DNA of 64,000 bases from Gordonia paraffinivorans NBRC 108238. GTDB taxonomy: Bacteria; Actinomycetota; Actinomycetes; Mycobacteriales; Mycobacteriaceae. The stretch spans positions 1 to 64,000 of the forward strand of contig NZ_BAOQ01000029.1 in the NCBI RefSeq assembly GCF_000344155.1. The letters run 5' to 3'. The notes under the pieces were generated by a model. It saw only the letters and a program-made list of their open reading frames with translations, searched no databases and was not told where the DNA came from. The position numbers were made by a program, and so were the translations under genes. Positions 25,005-33,982 of the stretch are shown piece after piece; positions within the stretch are counted from its first letter, which is position 1, and every line of letters begins with the position of its first letter.

Positions 25005-25625
25005 GTGCCATTCGACGTCACCGTGTACACGACGACGCTGATCACGTTGATCGTCATCATGGACCCGCCCGGTCAGATCCCGCTGTTCCTGAGTCTGGTG
25101 GGGCAGCGCTCGCCGGAGTACCGGCGCCGCGCCGCGTGGCAGGCGCCCATGGTGAGTCTGCTGGTGATCAGCGTCTTCGCCATCGGCGGCAAGGCGATCC
25201 TGAACTACCTGCACATCGGCATCCCGGCGCTGCAGGGCGCTGGCGGCCTGTTGTTGCTGCTGGTGGCGCTGCAGTTGCTCACCGGCCTGGGCAATGCCGG
25301 CAACCCGAAGGCGTCGGAGGACGTCAACGTGGCCCTGGTGCCGCTGGGCACCCCGCTTCTCGCCGGTCCCGGTGCCATCGCGGCCGTCATCGTCCAGGTC
25401 AGCAGTGTGAACGGCGAGGCGGCGGGCTATCTGGCGATCGCGGCGGCGATCGTCAGCGTCCACATCGTGGTGATGCTCGTCCTGCGCTACTCGACCTTCT
25501 TGATCCGGGTCCTCGGGGTCGGGGGCATCACGCTGCTCGCCAAGATCGCGGGTCTGCTGCTCGCGGCGATCGCGGTCCAGCTCGTCGCCGACTCGATCAT
25601 GGGCTTCATCGCCCAGGGGGCGTGA
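25005..25625 (+). CDS. MarC-family integral membrane protein
   Basis: A 206-residue membrane protein with six predicted helices, starting at VTVYTTTLITLIVIMDPPGQIPLFLSL. That start contains the conserved DPPG-x-IP segment of MarC proteins. The repeat half carries PLLAGPGAIAAVIVQ, matching the first half and giving the typical inverted two-fold layout. The family is annotated as transporters of unknown substrate. GTG 25005 is the start. It is divergent from corA by 93 bases, and lpqZ follows 56 bases after its stop. Confidence 0.87.
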   Translation: MPFDVTVYTTTLITLIVIMDPPGQIPLFLSLVGQRSPEYRRRAAWQAPMVSLLVISVFAIGGKAILNYLHIGIPALQGAGGLLLLLVALQLLTGLGNAGNPKASEDVNVALVPLGTPLLAGPGAIAAVIVQVSSVNGEAAGYLAIAAAIVSVHIVVMLVLRYSTFLIRVLGVGGITLLAKIAGLLLAAIAVQLVADSIMGFIAQGA

Positions 25626-25681
25626 CCGACCGGGGACGCTCCGGCACATGGGCGGGCCCGCGCAACCGATACGGTGGCAGG

Positions 25682-26647
25682 GTGCGAAAGAGTCACGTCG
25701 GCAAACGTCTCGCGGTGGTGACCGGACTGGTCGCGATGCTCGTCCTCGGGCTGACCGGATGCGGCGACGACGCGGGCGCGCCCCGCGCGCTGGTGATCGG
25801 CTCCGCCGACCAGCCGGCGATGCGCGTGATGGCCGAGATCTACACGGGCGCACTGCGCAACGTCGGGTCGGTGGTCTCCGACGACCATCCCCTCGGCGAC
25901 GATGCGACGCTTCTCGAGGAGATGGACCGTGCCGAGATCGATCTCTTCCCGGCCTTCACCGGCGAACTGCTGTCGCTGCTCGCGCCGTCATCGACCGCGG
26001 TCGGTGCCGAGGAGGTGTACGTCGACCTGAACCGGTCGTTGCCGCAGGGGGTCTCCGTGGGCGACGAGACGCCGGTGTCGGATGCCCCGCAGCTCTTCGT
26101 CTCGACCACACTGGCCGGGACCCTCGGTGTGTCCGGCCTCGACGATTGCGCTCTGCTGCCGCCCGGACTGCCCGTCATCGTCACCTCCGACCCGGAGCCG
26201 TCGACGCTGAAGGCGTTCGCCGACGCCGGCTGCCGCCTGGGCCCGGTGGAGACGGTCCCGACCACCGGGCAGGTCCTGGTGCGCGCCTCGCAGGGCGACG
26301 CGATCGGGTTGCTGGCGCCGCTCGACATCGCCGGTGAGGACGCCGAGGGCGCGTCGTCGGACGTGCAGGCGCTTCGCACCCCGGCGGGTGAGGGGGAGAA
26401 CGCCGACGAGTCGCGCGCCGGCGGGTCCGCCGAGAAGCCTCGCGACGCGGCGGTGTCCGGACCGCGAGCGGAGATGCTGGTGCCGGTGTTCCGGACGGCG
26501 GCGCTGAACCGGGACCAGGTCAAGACGATGAACAAGGTGGCCGGCGAGATCACCACCGCCGACCTGGCCACGATGGCCGGTGAGGTCCAGACCGGCGGCG
26601 ATCCGCGCGAGGTCGCGCAGGAATGGCTGGCCGAGCACGGCCTCTAG
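25682..26647 (+). CDS. lpqZ: Lipoprotein LpqZ, OpuAC-type solute-binding protein
   Basis: A 321-residue secreted lipoprotein. The signal peptide ends in lipobox LTGC with Cys27. The body is like the glycine-betaine/choline (OpuAC/QAT) binding proteins: ALVIGSADQPAMRVMAEIYTGAL and MDRAEIDLFPAFTGELLSLL have the family's YTGTLL-like feature. An acidic insertion of about 35 residues (EDAEGASSD...EKPRDAA) interrupts the C-terminal lobe. There is no transporter permease or ATPase beside it, so it may serve a distant system or another purpose. Position matches Rv1244. GTG 25682 is the start. Confidence 0.87.
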   Translation: MRKSHVGKRLAVVTGLVAMLVLGLTGCGDDAGAPRALVIGSADQPAMRVMAEIYTGALRNVGSVVSDDHPLGDDATLLEEMDRAEIDLFPAFTGELLSLLAPSSTAVGAEEVYVDLNRSLPQGVSVGDETPVSDAPQLFVSTTLAGTLGVSGLDDCALLPPGLPVIVTSDPEPSTLKAFADAGCRLGPVETVPTTGQVLVRASQGDAIGLLAPLDIAGEDAEGASSDVQALRTPAGEGENADESRAGGSAEKPRDAAVSGPRAEMLVPVFRTAALNRDQVKTMNKVAGEITTADLATMAGEVQTGGDPREVAQEWLAEHGL

Positions 26648-26667
26648 ACGGAACGGACAGAGAGAAA

Positions 26668-26706
26668 CACACGTCGGCGGGTCCCCGACCGACCCGCCGA
26701 CGTGTG
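26668..26706. terminator. Perfect 16-bp hairpin between lpqZ and the SDR gene
   Basis: Arms CACACGTCGGCGGGTC at 26668-26683 and its exact complement at 26691-26706, around a 7-base loop, between convergent genes. Confidence 0.75.
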
Positions 26707-26723
26707 AGCTCAGATCGCGCCCG

Positions 26724-27554
26724 TCACTTGGCCTTCGACAGCGCCCAGCTGGTCGCCTTCGCCGCCACCCACTGGTACTTGGAGGCGACGAGACGGACCG
26801 CGAGGTCGAGGACGACCGCATCGGCGCCGACCAGGACGCGCGCCTTGTTCTTCTTGACGCCGTTGATGATCACGTCGGCCGCATCCTCGCTCGACATGCG
26901 CGCGAGGTACTTGTCGAAGAAGGCGGCGGTGGCCTTCTGGTCGTGGTCGCCCGACACGGTGGCGTTGCGGGCGATCGCGGTCTTGATGCCGCCGGGATGC
27001 ACGCAGGTCACCTTGACCGGGTGCTTGGCGATGATCATCTCCTGGCGCAGCGCCTCGGTGAAGCCGCGGACGGCGAACTTCGCCGAGTTGTATGCGGCCT
27101 GACCGGGTTCGGACAACAGGCCGAACAACGACGACGTGTTGACGATGTGGCCGTCGCCCGAGGCGATCAGATGGGGCAGGAACGCCTTGGTGCCGTTGAC
27201 GACGCCCCAGTAGTCGACGTCCATCACCCGCTCGATGTCCTTGAACTCCATCTTCTCGACCTCGCCGTGATGCGCGATGCCGGCGTTGTTGAAGACGACG
27301 TTGACCACGCCGAAGTGGTCCTTGACCGTGTCGGCGTAGGTCAGCACGGCCTCGCGCTCGGCGACGTTGAGCAGTTGGGAGTGCACCTCGGCGCCGGCCG
27401 CCTTCACCAGGCGCTCGGTCTCGGCGAGCCCGTCCGGGGTGACGTCGGAGATCGCCAGGCGCGCACCCTCTTTCGCCAGCTTGACTGCGATGTCGCGGCC
27501 CATGCCCGAGCCGGCGCCGGTGATGACCACGACCTTGCCGCGGAAGTCCTTCAT
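26724..27554 (-). CDS. Short-chain dehydrogenase/reductase (Rv1245c-like)
   Basis: A 276-residue NAD(P)-dependent oxidoreductase. The cofactor motif is ITGAGSGMG at 10-18, the NNAG motif is in VVFNNAGIAHHG, and catalytic Ser, Tyr and Lys appear in IVNTSSLFG and AAYNSAKFAV. The C-terminal part is long and hydrophobic (VVLDLAVRLVASKYQWVAAKATSW), suggesting a lipid-like or membrane-associated substrate. ATG 27554 follows AGGAGAA. It sits 35 bases after the Baeyer-Villiger monooxygenase gene on the same strand, so it probably supplies the ketone by oxidising an alcohol, or acts on the product. Confidence 0.9.
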   Translation of the reverse strand: MKDFRGKVVVITGAGSGMGRDIAVKLAKEGARLAISDVTPDGLAETERLVKAAGAEVHSQLLNVAEREAVLTYADTVKDHFGVVNVVFNNAGIAHHGEVEKMEFKDIERVMDVDYWGVVNGTKAFLPHLIASGDGHIVNTSSLFGLLSEPGQAAYNSAKFAVRGFTEALRQEMIIAKHPVKVTCVHPGGIKTAIARNATVSGDHDQKATAAFFDKYLARMSSEDAADVIINGVKKNKARVLVGADAVVLDLAVRLVASKYQWVAAKATSWALSKAK

Positions 27555-27589
27555 GAGTTTCTCCTCGATCGAGAGAGTCGGTGTGCCGG

Positions 27590-29140
27590 TCAGGCGGTGA
27601 CGGTCGCGGGCTGATCGCTCGTCGTCGTGCCGTCGATGTCCGGGGCGGGCAGGCGGCGCGCTCCGCGGACCACATCGTAGGCAGCGATGTCGAAGTGGCG
27701 GGTCGCATTGCGGAAGGCGAAGGTGAATCCGGGCCACAGCGTGGTGATGTTGCCGTTGGCGTCCTTGTACCAGGAGGCGCAGCCACCGTTGACCCACACG
27801 CTGTTGCGCAGCTTGTGCTGGATGTCGGAGTTGAACTCCTGCTGGGCCGACAGCTTCACCTCGGTGCGGGTGATGCCCTGCGCCCGAACGGTCTTCAGGT
27901 AGTCGACGAGGTAGTTGAGCTGGGATTCGATCATGTAGACCATCGACGTGTGCCCCAGGCCCGTCGACGGCCCGACCATCAGCATCATGTTCGGGAAGCC
28001 GTGGACGAACGAGCCCTTGTAGCCCTGCATGCCGATCTCGCTCCACACGTCGGCGAGGCTGCGCCGGCCCGAGCCGACGATCTTCTCGAACACCGGGGAG
28101 TCGGTGACGTGGAAGCCGGTGGCGACGACGATGACGTCGACCTCACGGATGGTGCCGTCCTTGGCGACGACGCCGGTCGGCGTGATCCGCTCGATGCCGT
28201 CGGTGACCAGGTCGACGTTGGGCCGGGCGAGGGCCGGATACCAGTCGTTCGAGCGCAGGATGCGCTTGCAGCCGACCTGGAACGTGGGGGTCACCTTGCG
28301 ACGCAGCTCGGCGTCGCGGCCGACGCCGCGCAGGATGTTGGCGCGGCACAGCAACTCGACCGGCTTGAGCGCGGCGGGGGAGTAGGTGAGGCCGAAGGCG
28401 GTCGCCTCGTTGGCCGCGTAGATGGTTCCGCGGACGGCGGACTGGTAGCCCGGGATGTTCTTGTAGGCCCAGTGCTCGAGCTTGGTGTACGGACGCTCGG
28501 TGCGGGGCACGATCCACGGGGCGGTGCGCTGGTAGACGTCGAGACGCGAGGTGATCTTGGCCAGCTCGGGCACGATCTGGATCGCCGACGCGCCGGTGCC
28601 GATCACCGCGACGCGCTTGCCGGAGTAGTCGAAGTCGTTGTCCCAGCGGGCCGAGTGGACGATCTTGCCCTCGAAGGAGTCGATGCCCTCGATGTCGGGG
28701 AGGTTCGGCTCGCAGAGGGGGCCGACGCCGCCGACGAGGATGTTGGCGCGGACCTGGCCCTTCACGCCGTCGCGCTCGGTGTCGATGATCCAGCGACCCT
28801 GCGCCTCGTTCCACTCCGCGTGGGTGACCTCGGTGCCGAACTGCGCCTTGGCAGGGATGCCGTGCTGCTCCGCGACGTCGTTGATGTAGGCGTGGATCTC
28901 GGGCTGGTGTGAGTACGACCGCGACCAGGTCGGGTTCTTCGCGAACGAGTAGGAGTACAGCTGGGAGGGCACGTCGCAGGCCGCGCCGGGGTAGGTGTTG
29001 TCGCGCCACGTGCCGCCGAAGTCGTGACCGCGGTCGAGGAGGACGTAGTCGTCGAACCCGTTCTGCTTGAGGCGGATGGCGGCACCCAGCCCCGAGAAGC
29101 CGGCGCCGATGATGGCGATCTCTACATCGTTCGTTGTCAT
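27590..29140 (-). CDS. Baeyer-Villiger-type flavin monooxygenase
   Basis: A 516-residue FAD/NADPH monooxygenase. The FAD Rossmann motif is IIGAGFSGLG at 10-19, the Baeyer-Villiger fingerprint F-x-G-x3-H-x3-W is complete as FEGKIVHSARW (156-166), and a second Rossmann motif GTGASAIQ near 183 binds NADPH. Such enzymes insert oxygen next to a ketone to give an ester or lactone. The start is ATG 29140. It forms an operon with the SDR, and a TetR-type regulator is divergently encoded across an operator-rich gap. The natural substrate is unknown; cyclic or long-chain ketones are typical. Confidence 0.93.
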   Translation of the reverse strand: MTTNDVEIAIIGAGFSGLGAAIRLKQNGFDDYVLLDRGHDFGGTWRDNTYPGAACDVPSQLYSYSFAKNPTWSRSYSHQPEIHAYINDVAEQHGIPAKAQFGTEVTHAEWNEAQGRWIIDTERDGVKGQVRANILVGGVGPLCEPNLPDIEGIDSFEGKIVHSARWDNDFDYSGKRVAVIGTGASAIQIVPELAKITSRLDVYQRTAPWIVPRTERPYTKLEHWAYKNIPGYQSAVRGTIYAANEATAFGLTYSPAALKPVELLCRANILRGVGRDAELRRKVTPTFQVGCKRILRSNDWYPALARPNVDLVTDGIERITPTGVVAKDGTIREVDVIVVATGFHVTDSPVFEKIVGSGRRSLADVWSEIGMQGYKGSFVHGFPNMMLMVGPSTGLGHTSMVYMIESQLNYLVDYLKTVRAQGITRTEVKLSAQQEFNSDIQHKLRNSVWVNGGCASWYKDANGNITTLWPGFTFAFRNATRHFDIAAYDVVRGARRLPAPDIDGTTTSDQPATVTA

Positions 29141-29172
29141 GGTGACACCATAGGGGTGATACTGAACACGTG

Positions 29173-29200
29173 TCAATAGCTATTGAACAAGACTCAATAG
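29173..29200. promoter_or_regulatory. TetR operator: TCAATAG inverted and direct repeats
   Basis: A perfect 14-base palindrome TCAATAGCTATTGA at 29173-29186 is followed by a third half-site TCAATAG at 29194-29200. This AT-rich stretch lies in the 75-base gap between the monooxygenase and tetR, placed to control both genes. The 21-base step from first to third site is two helical turns. Confidence 0.65.
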
Positions 29201-29215
29201 AGGTAATCTGGGCCG

Positions 29216-29869
29216 GTGACCAGTAGAGGAACGTCCGAGGCCCCGGTGAGGGAGAACAAGAGTCCTTCCAAGCGCACCCGAATGAGCCCGGAGGCCAGGC
29301 GCGATCAGCTCCTCGAGTTCGGTCTGGAGATGGTCAAGGAGCGCCCTCTCGAAGAGATCACCATCGACGCCATCGCCGACGCGGCCGGGGTGTCGAGGGC
29401 GCTGTTGTTCCACTATTTCGCGTCCAAGCAGGACTACCACGTCGCCATCGCCCAGGCCCAGGCCGACCGGCTGCTGGCGTGCACCGAGCCAGACGACTCG
29501 CTCGGGGACCCCATCGCGATCCTGACCGCCTCGATGGAGGCGTTCGTCGACTTCGTGAGCGAGAACCGGACCGCCTACACGGCGTTGATCCGGGGTGCGT
29601 CGAGTTCCGACCCCGCGATGCGCGACGTCTTCGACCGCACCCGCGAGGTGATGGTGCAGCGGGTCCTCGACCACGCCCCGGGCTTCGGCGTCGAGGTCAG
29701 TCCCGCGGTCGTGTTGAGCGTGCACGGGTGGATCGCGTTCGTGGAGGAGACGGCGATCCGCTGGCTGACCGAGCCGACCGTGAGCCGCGAGGAACTGCTC
29801 GCCCTGATCACCGGAGCACTGCCGGCTCTCGCGACTGCCGCGGTCGGCGCCTCGGCCTCTGCGGTGTAG
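29216..29869 (+). CDS. TetR-family transcriptional regulator
   Basis: A 217-residue repressor. The helix-turn-helix is at about 38-78 (RRDQLLEFGLEMVKERPLEEITIDAIADAAGVSRALLFHYFASKQDY), the classical TetR DNA-binding domain. The rest is a helical ligand domain. The first 25 residues are basic and disordered. GTG 29216 lies 16 bases after the third TCAATAG half-site, so it most likely represses itself and the divergent monooxygenase-SDR operon, and releases on binding a ketone or lipid. A weak ribosome site (GAGG) suggests low expression. Confidence 0.88.
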   Translation: MTSRGTSEAPVRENKSPSKRTRMSPEARRDQLLEFGLEMVKERPLEEITIDAIADAAGVSRALLFHYFASKQDYHVAIAQAQADRLLACTEPDDSLGDPIAILTASMEAFVDFVSENRTAYTALIRGASSSDPAMRDVFDRTREVMVQRVLDHAPGFGVEVSPAVVLSVHGWIAFVEETAIRWLTEPTVSREELLALITGALPALATAAVGASASAV

Positions 29870-29908
29870 GCGCGGAGCCCCACCCGGCGCCGGGTGCACG
29901 ACGAAGAA

Positions 29909-29943
29909 GAGAGGCCCTGCCGGATGATCCGGCAGGGCCTCTC
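29909..29943. terminator. Perfect 15-bp hairpin between tetR and kgd
   Basis: Arms 29909-29923 and 29929-29943 are exact complements around ATGAT. A second 16-base palindrome, CACCCGGCGCCGGGTG, lies just before at 29881-29896. Both lie between convergent genes. Confidence 0.8.
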
Positions 29944-29959
29944 TCATGTCTCGCGGAGA

Positions 29960-32900
29960 CTACTCGGCGAATGCCTCGTCGAGGATCTCCTGCTGCTCGA
30001 CCGCGTGCACCTTGCTCGAGCCCGACGACGGAGCCGACATCGCGCGGCGCGACACACGGCGCAGACCGCCGAGGATGTCCGGCAGGACCTCCGGCAGCCA
30101 CAGGCCGAGGAACGGCCACGGACCCTGGTTCGCCGGCTCCTCCTGGACCCAGCGGAACTCCGAGGCGTTGCCGTACTGCTCCAGCGTCTTGCGCAGGCGG
30201 CGGTGCGGGACCGGGTAGAGCTGCTCGATGCGGACGATCGCGATGTCCTCGCGGCCGTCCTTGTCGCGGCGGGCGGCGAGCTCGTAGAAGAGCTTGCCGC
30301 TGACCAGCAGCACACGCTTGACCTTGCTGCGGTCGGCGCCTTCCTTGGCGAAGCGCGGGTCGTCGATCACCGAGCGGAACTTGTCCTCGGTGAACTCCTC
30401 GACCGCGCTGACCGCAGCCTTGTTGCGCAGCATCGACTTCGGGGTGAAGACGATGAGCGGGCGGCGGATGCCGTCGAGGACGTGGCGGCGCAACAAGTGG
30501 AAGTAGTTGGCCGGCGTCGACGGCAGGGCGACGGTCATCGAACCCTCGGCGCACAGCTGCAGGAAGCGCTCGATACGGCCCGAGGTGTGGTCGGGACCCT
30601 GGCCCTCGTGGCCGTGCGGCAGCAGCAGCACGACGTCGGACAGCTGGCCCCACTTGGCCTCACCGGACGAGATGAACTCGTCGATGATCGACTGCGCGCC
30701 GTTGACGAAGTCGCCGAACTGCGCCTCCCACAGCACGAGCGCATCCGGGTTGCCCACGGAGTAGCCGTACTCGAAGCCCACGACCGCGAACTCCGACAGC
30801 GGGGAGTCGTAGACCATGAAGCGGCCGAGGTCGTCGCTGCCGTCGAGGGGCTTCAGGTGGTTGAGCGGGGTGTACTCGGACCCGTTCTGCCGGTCGATGA
30901 GCACCGAGTGACGCTGGGTGAACGTGCCGCGTCGCGAGTCCTGTCCGGACAGGCGGACGGTGCGTCCCTCGAGGACCAGCGAGCCGAAGGCGAGGAGCTC
31001 GGCGAAGGCCCAGTCGATGTTGCCGTTGCGGGCCGCCTCGGCGCGACGCTCGAGGACCGGCTTGACACGCGGGTGCGGCGTGAAGCCCTCGGGCACGTCG
31101 ACGAAGGCGTTGCCGATGGTCTCCAGGACGTCCTTGCCGACCGCGGTGACGAGCTTGGTCGGGAGGGTCTGGTCGGCCTCGACCGACGGCGAGGGCTCGG
31201 GACGGTACTTCTCGAGTTCCTTGACCTCGTTGAAGACCCGCTCCAGCTGGCCCTGGTAGTCGCGCAGGGCGTCCTCGGCCTCCTTGGTCGAGATGTCACC
31301 GCGACCGATCAGGGCCTCGGTGTAGCTCTTGCGGACACCGCGCTTGGTGTCGATGACCTCGTACATCGCCGGCTGCGTCATCGACGGGTCGTCGCCCTCG
31401 TTGTGGCCGCGGCGGCGGAAGCACACGAGGTCGATGACGACGTCCTTGTGGAACTTCTGGCGGTAGTCGACGGCGAGCTTGGCGACCCAGACGCACGCCT
31501 CGGGATCGTCGCCGTTGACGTGGAAGATCGGCGCGCCGATCATCTTCGCGACGTCGGTGCAGTACTCGGTCGAGCGGGAGTGCTCGGGCGCGGTGGTGAA
31601 GCCGACCTGGTTGTTGACCACGATGTGCACGGTGCCGCCGGTGCGGTAGCCGGGCAGCATCGCCATGTTCAGGGTCTCGGCGACCACGCCCTGACCGGCG
31701 AACGCGGCGTCGCCGTGCAGCATCAGCGGCAGCACGGGGAAGCCCTCGTCGTCGTCGCCGAGCAGGTCCTGCTTGGCGCGGACGAGACCCTCGAGAACCG
31801 GGTCGACCGCCTCGAGGTGGCTCGGGTTGGCGGTCAACGAGACGTTGATCTCGTTGTCGCCGAACATCTGGTAGTACTTGCCCTCGGCACCGAGGTGGTA
31901 CTTCACGTCACCGGAGCCGTGCGCCTGCGACGGGTTCAGGTTGCCCTCGAACTCGGTGAAGATCTTCGAGTACGGCTTGCCGACGATGTTGGCGAGCACG
32001 TTCAGGCGACCGCGGTGCGGCATGCCGATGACGACCTCGTTGAGGCCGTGCTCGGCGCTCTGGTCGATGACCGCGTCCATCATCGGGATCACCGACTCGG
32101 CGCCCTCGAGCGAGAAGCGCTTCTGGCCGACGTACTTGGTCTGCAGGAACGTCTCGAAGGCCTCGGCGGCGTTGAGCTTGCTCAGGATGTACTTCTGCTC
32201 GGCCACCGGCGGCTTGACGTGCTTGACCTCGACGCGCTCCTGGAGCCACTTCTGCTGCTCCGGTTCGAGGATGTGGGTGTACTCGACGCCGATGTGGCGG
32301 CAGTACGCGTCGCGCAGGATCGCGAGCACGTCGCGCAGCTTCATCTTCTCCTGGCCGTGGAAGCCGCCGACCTTGAAGGTGCGATCGAGATCCCAGAGGG
32401 TCAGGCCGTAGGTCGCGATGTCCAGGTCCGGATGCGCGCTGCGGGCGTCGCTGTTCATCATCAGCGGATCGATGTCGGCCATGAGATGGCCGCGGCTACG
32501 GTAGGCCGCGATCAGCTCGAGCACGCGGGTGCTCTTGTCGACGAGTCCGGCGGGGATGTCCCGGCGCCAGCGGACCGGCTCGTACGGGACGTGGAACGCC
32601 GTGAAGATCTCGTCGTAGAAGGCGTCGTCGATCAGCAGCTCGTGGATGGTGCGCAGGAAGTCGCCCGACTCCGCGCCCTGGATGATCCGGTGATCGTAGG
32701 TCGAGGTCAGGGTCATCAGCTTGCCGACGCCGAGCTCGGCGATCTGCTCCTCGCTGGCGCCCTGGAACTCGGCCGGGTACTCCATCGCGCCGGCGCCGAT
32801 GATGGCGCCCTGGCCCTTCATCAGGCGCGGCACGGAGTGCACGGTGCCGATGGTGCCGGGGTTGGTCAGCGAGATGGTGACGCCGGTGAAGTCGTCGGCG

Positions 32901-33769
32901 GTCAGCTTGCCGTCACGCGCCCGCCGGACGATGTCCTGGTAGGCGTTGTAGAACTCGGCGAAGCCCATCTGCTCGCACTTCTTGATCGCCGCGACGACGA
33001 GAGTGCGGTTGCCGTCCTTGCCGACCAGGTCGATGGCCAGACCGAGGTTGGTGTGGGCGGGGGTGACGACGTGGGGCTTGCCGTCGATCTCGGCGTAGTG
33101 CCGGTTCATGTTGGGGAAGGCCTTGATGGCCTGGACGATCGCGTAACCCAGGATGTGGGTGAAGCTGACCTTCCCGCCCCGGGTGCGGGCGAGGTGGTTG
33201 TTGAGGACGATGCGGTTGTCGATCATCGCCTTCGCAGGCACCGCGCGAACACTGGTCGCCGTGGGGATCTCCAGCGAGATCGCCATGTTCTTGGCGATGG
33301 TGGCGGCCGGGCCGCGGAGGGCCTTGTTGGTCTCCGCGGGCTCCTGGGCGTCCTTGGCCGCGGCCTTCGCATCGGCCTTGGGCGCGGGCTTCGAGGCGGA
33401 TCGGGCCGAGCCGTCGCGACTGGCGATGCTGTGGCCGGACGCGGCCTTCGTCGCGGTCGACTCCTTGGCCGGAGCGGGCTTGCGGGGCGAGGCGGTCCGC
33501 GTCGGGGTCTGGTCGAGAGTGACCTGCTTGCTCTGGGGTGCCTGGGCGGGGCGGGCCGCCTTCGGGGCGGGGGTCCCGTTCGCGGAGGCGGGGGCGGCCT
33601 TCGCGCTGGGTGCCTTGCCGTTGGAGGCGGAGTCGCCGCCGGGTTGATAGTTCTCGAGGAGCTCGTGCCAACTGGGGTCCACCGAGCTCGGGTCTTCCTT
33701 GAATTGCTGGTACATTTCCTCGACCAGCCAGGTGTTCTGTCCGAAGTCAGAAGTCGAACTGCTGCTCAC
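29960..33769 (-). CDS. kgd: Multifunctional 2-oxoglutarate dehydrogenase/decarboxylase Kgd (OdhA)
   Basis: A 1269-residue TCA-cycle enzyme combining an E2-like succinyltransferase domain with a thiamine-diphosphate E1 domain, as in Rv1248c. Residues 1-40 are the E1 N-terminal segment ([27 protein letters not shown]), then an Ala/Lys/Pro-rich linker. The acyltransferase domain (about 120-390) has the catalytic [10 protein letters not shown]; there is no lipoyl domain. The E1 part has [33 protein letters not shown], and the thiamine-binding [19 protein letters not shown] and [17 protein letters not shown] 33769 has GAGGCGAG upstream. In mycobacteria the GarA protein inhibits this enzyme. Confidence 0.96.
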   Translation of the reverse strand: MSSSSTSDFGQNTWLVEEMYQQFKEDPSSVDPSWHELLENYQPGGDSASNGKAPSAKAAPASANGTPAPKAARPAQAPQSKQVTLDQTPTRTASPRKPAPAKESTATKAASGHSIASRDGSARSASKPAPKADAKAAAKDAQEPAETNKALRGPAATIAKNMAISLEIPTATSVRAVPAKAMIDNRIVLNNHLARTRGGKVSFTHILGYAIVQAIKAFPNMNRHYAEIDGKPHVVTPAHTNLGLAIDLVGKDGNRTLVVAAIKKCEQMGFAEFYNAYQDIVRRARDGKLTADDFTGVTISLTNPGTIGTVHSVPRLMKGQGAIIGAGAMEYPAEFQGASEEQIAELGVGKLMTLTSTYDHRIIQGAESGDFLRTIHELLIDDAFYDEIFTAFHVPYEPVRWRRDIPAGLVDKSTRVLELIAAYRSRGHLMADIDPLMMNSDARSAHPDLDIATYGLTLWDLDRTFKVGGFHGQEKMKLRDVLAILRDAYCRHIGVEYTHILEPEQQKWLQERVEVKHVKPPVAEQKYILSKLNAAEAFETFLQTKYVGQKRFSLEGAESVIPMMDAVIDQSAEHGLNEVVIGMPHRGRLNVLANIVGKPYSKIFTEFEGNLNPSQAHGSGDVKYHLGAEGKYYQMFGDNEINVSLTANPSHLEAVDPVLEGLVRAKQDLLGDDDEGFPVLPLMLHGDAAFAGQGVVAETLNMAMLPGYRTGGTVHIVVNNQVGFTTAPEHSRSTEYCTDVAKMIGAPIFHVNGDDPEACVWVAKLAVDYRQKFHKDVVIDLVCFRRRGHNEGDDPSMTQPAMYEVIDTKRGVRKSYTEALIGRGDISTKEAEDALRDYQGQLERVFNEVKELEKYRPEPSPSVEADQTLPTKLVTAVGKDVLETIGNAFVDVPEGFTPHPRVKPVLERRAEAARNGNIDWAFAELLAFGSLVLEGRTVRLSGQDSRRGTFTQRHSVLIDRQNGSEYTPLNHLKPLDGSDDLGRFMVYDSPLSEFAVVGFEYGYSVGNPDALVLWEAQFGDFVNGAQSIIDEFISSGEAKWGQLSDVVLLLPHGHEGQGPDHTSGRIERFLQLCAEGSMTVALPSTPANYFHLLRRHVLDGIRRPLIVFTPKSMLRNKAAVSAVEEFTEDKFRSVIDDPRFAKEGADRSKVKRVLLVSGKLFYELAARRDKDGREDIAIVRIEQLYPVPHRRLRKTLEQYGNASEFRWVQEEPANQGPWPFLGLWLPEVLPDILGGLRRVSRRAMSAPSSGSSKVHAVEQQEILDEAFAE

Positions 33770-33982
33770 AGCGGTATCTCGCCTCAATTCCCTGAAGGTG
33801 CCGGGTTCTTCGCCACGCTGTCGTCTCTTGTGGAGACTATCGGTGAACCAACTGCCGATGCTACGCGTCGTCTACTGCGTCACACCCACCGACCTGCTAC
33901 TACGGAGTCAGTTCGTGATCTGGGTGATTCGGCGCAGAGGGTTCGGTACGTGGAGGGGCGACGCGCGCCGTTGCGCGTCCTG

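Noticed and set aside
23826-25853. 675-codon CorA
   Set aside because: The extra N-terminus is antisense to marC and lpqZ; standard CorA begins near 24911.
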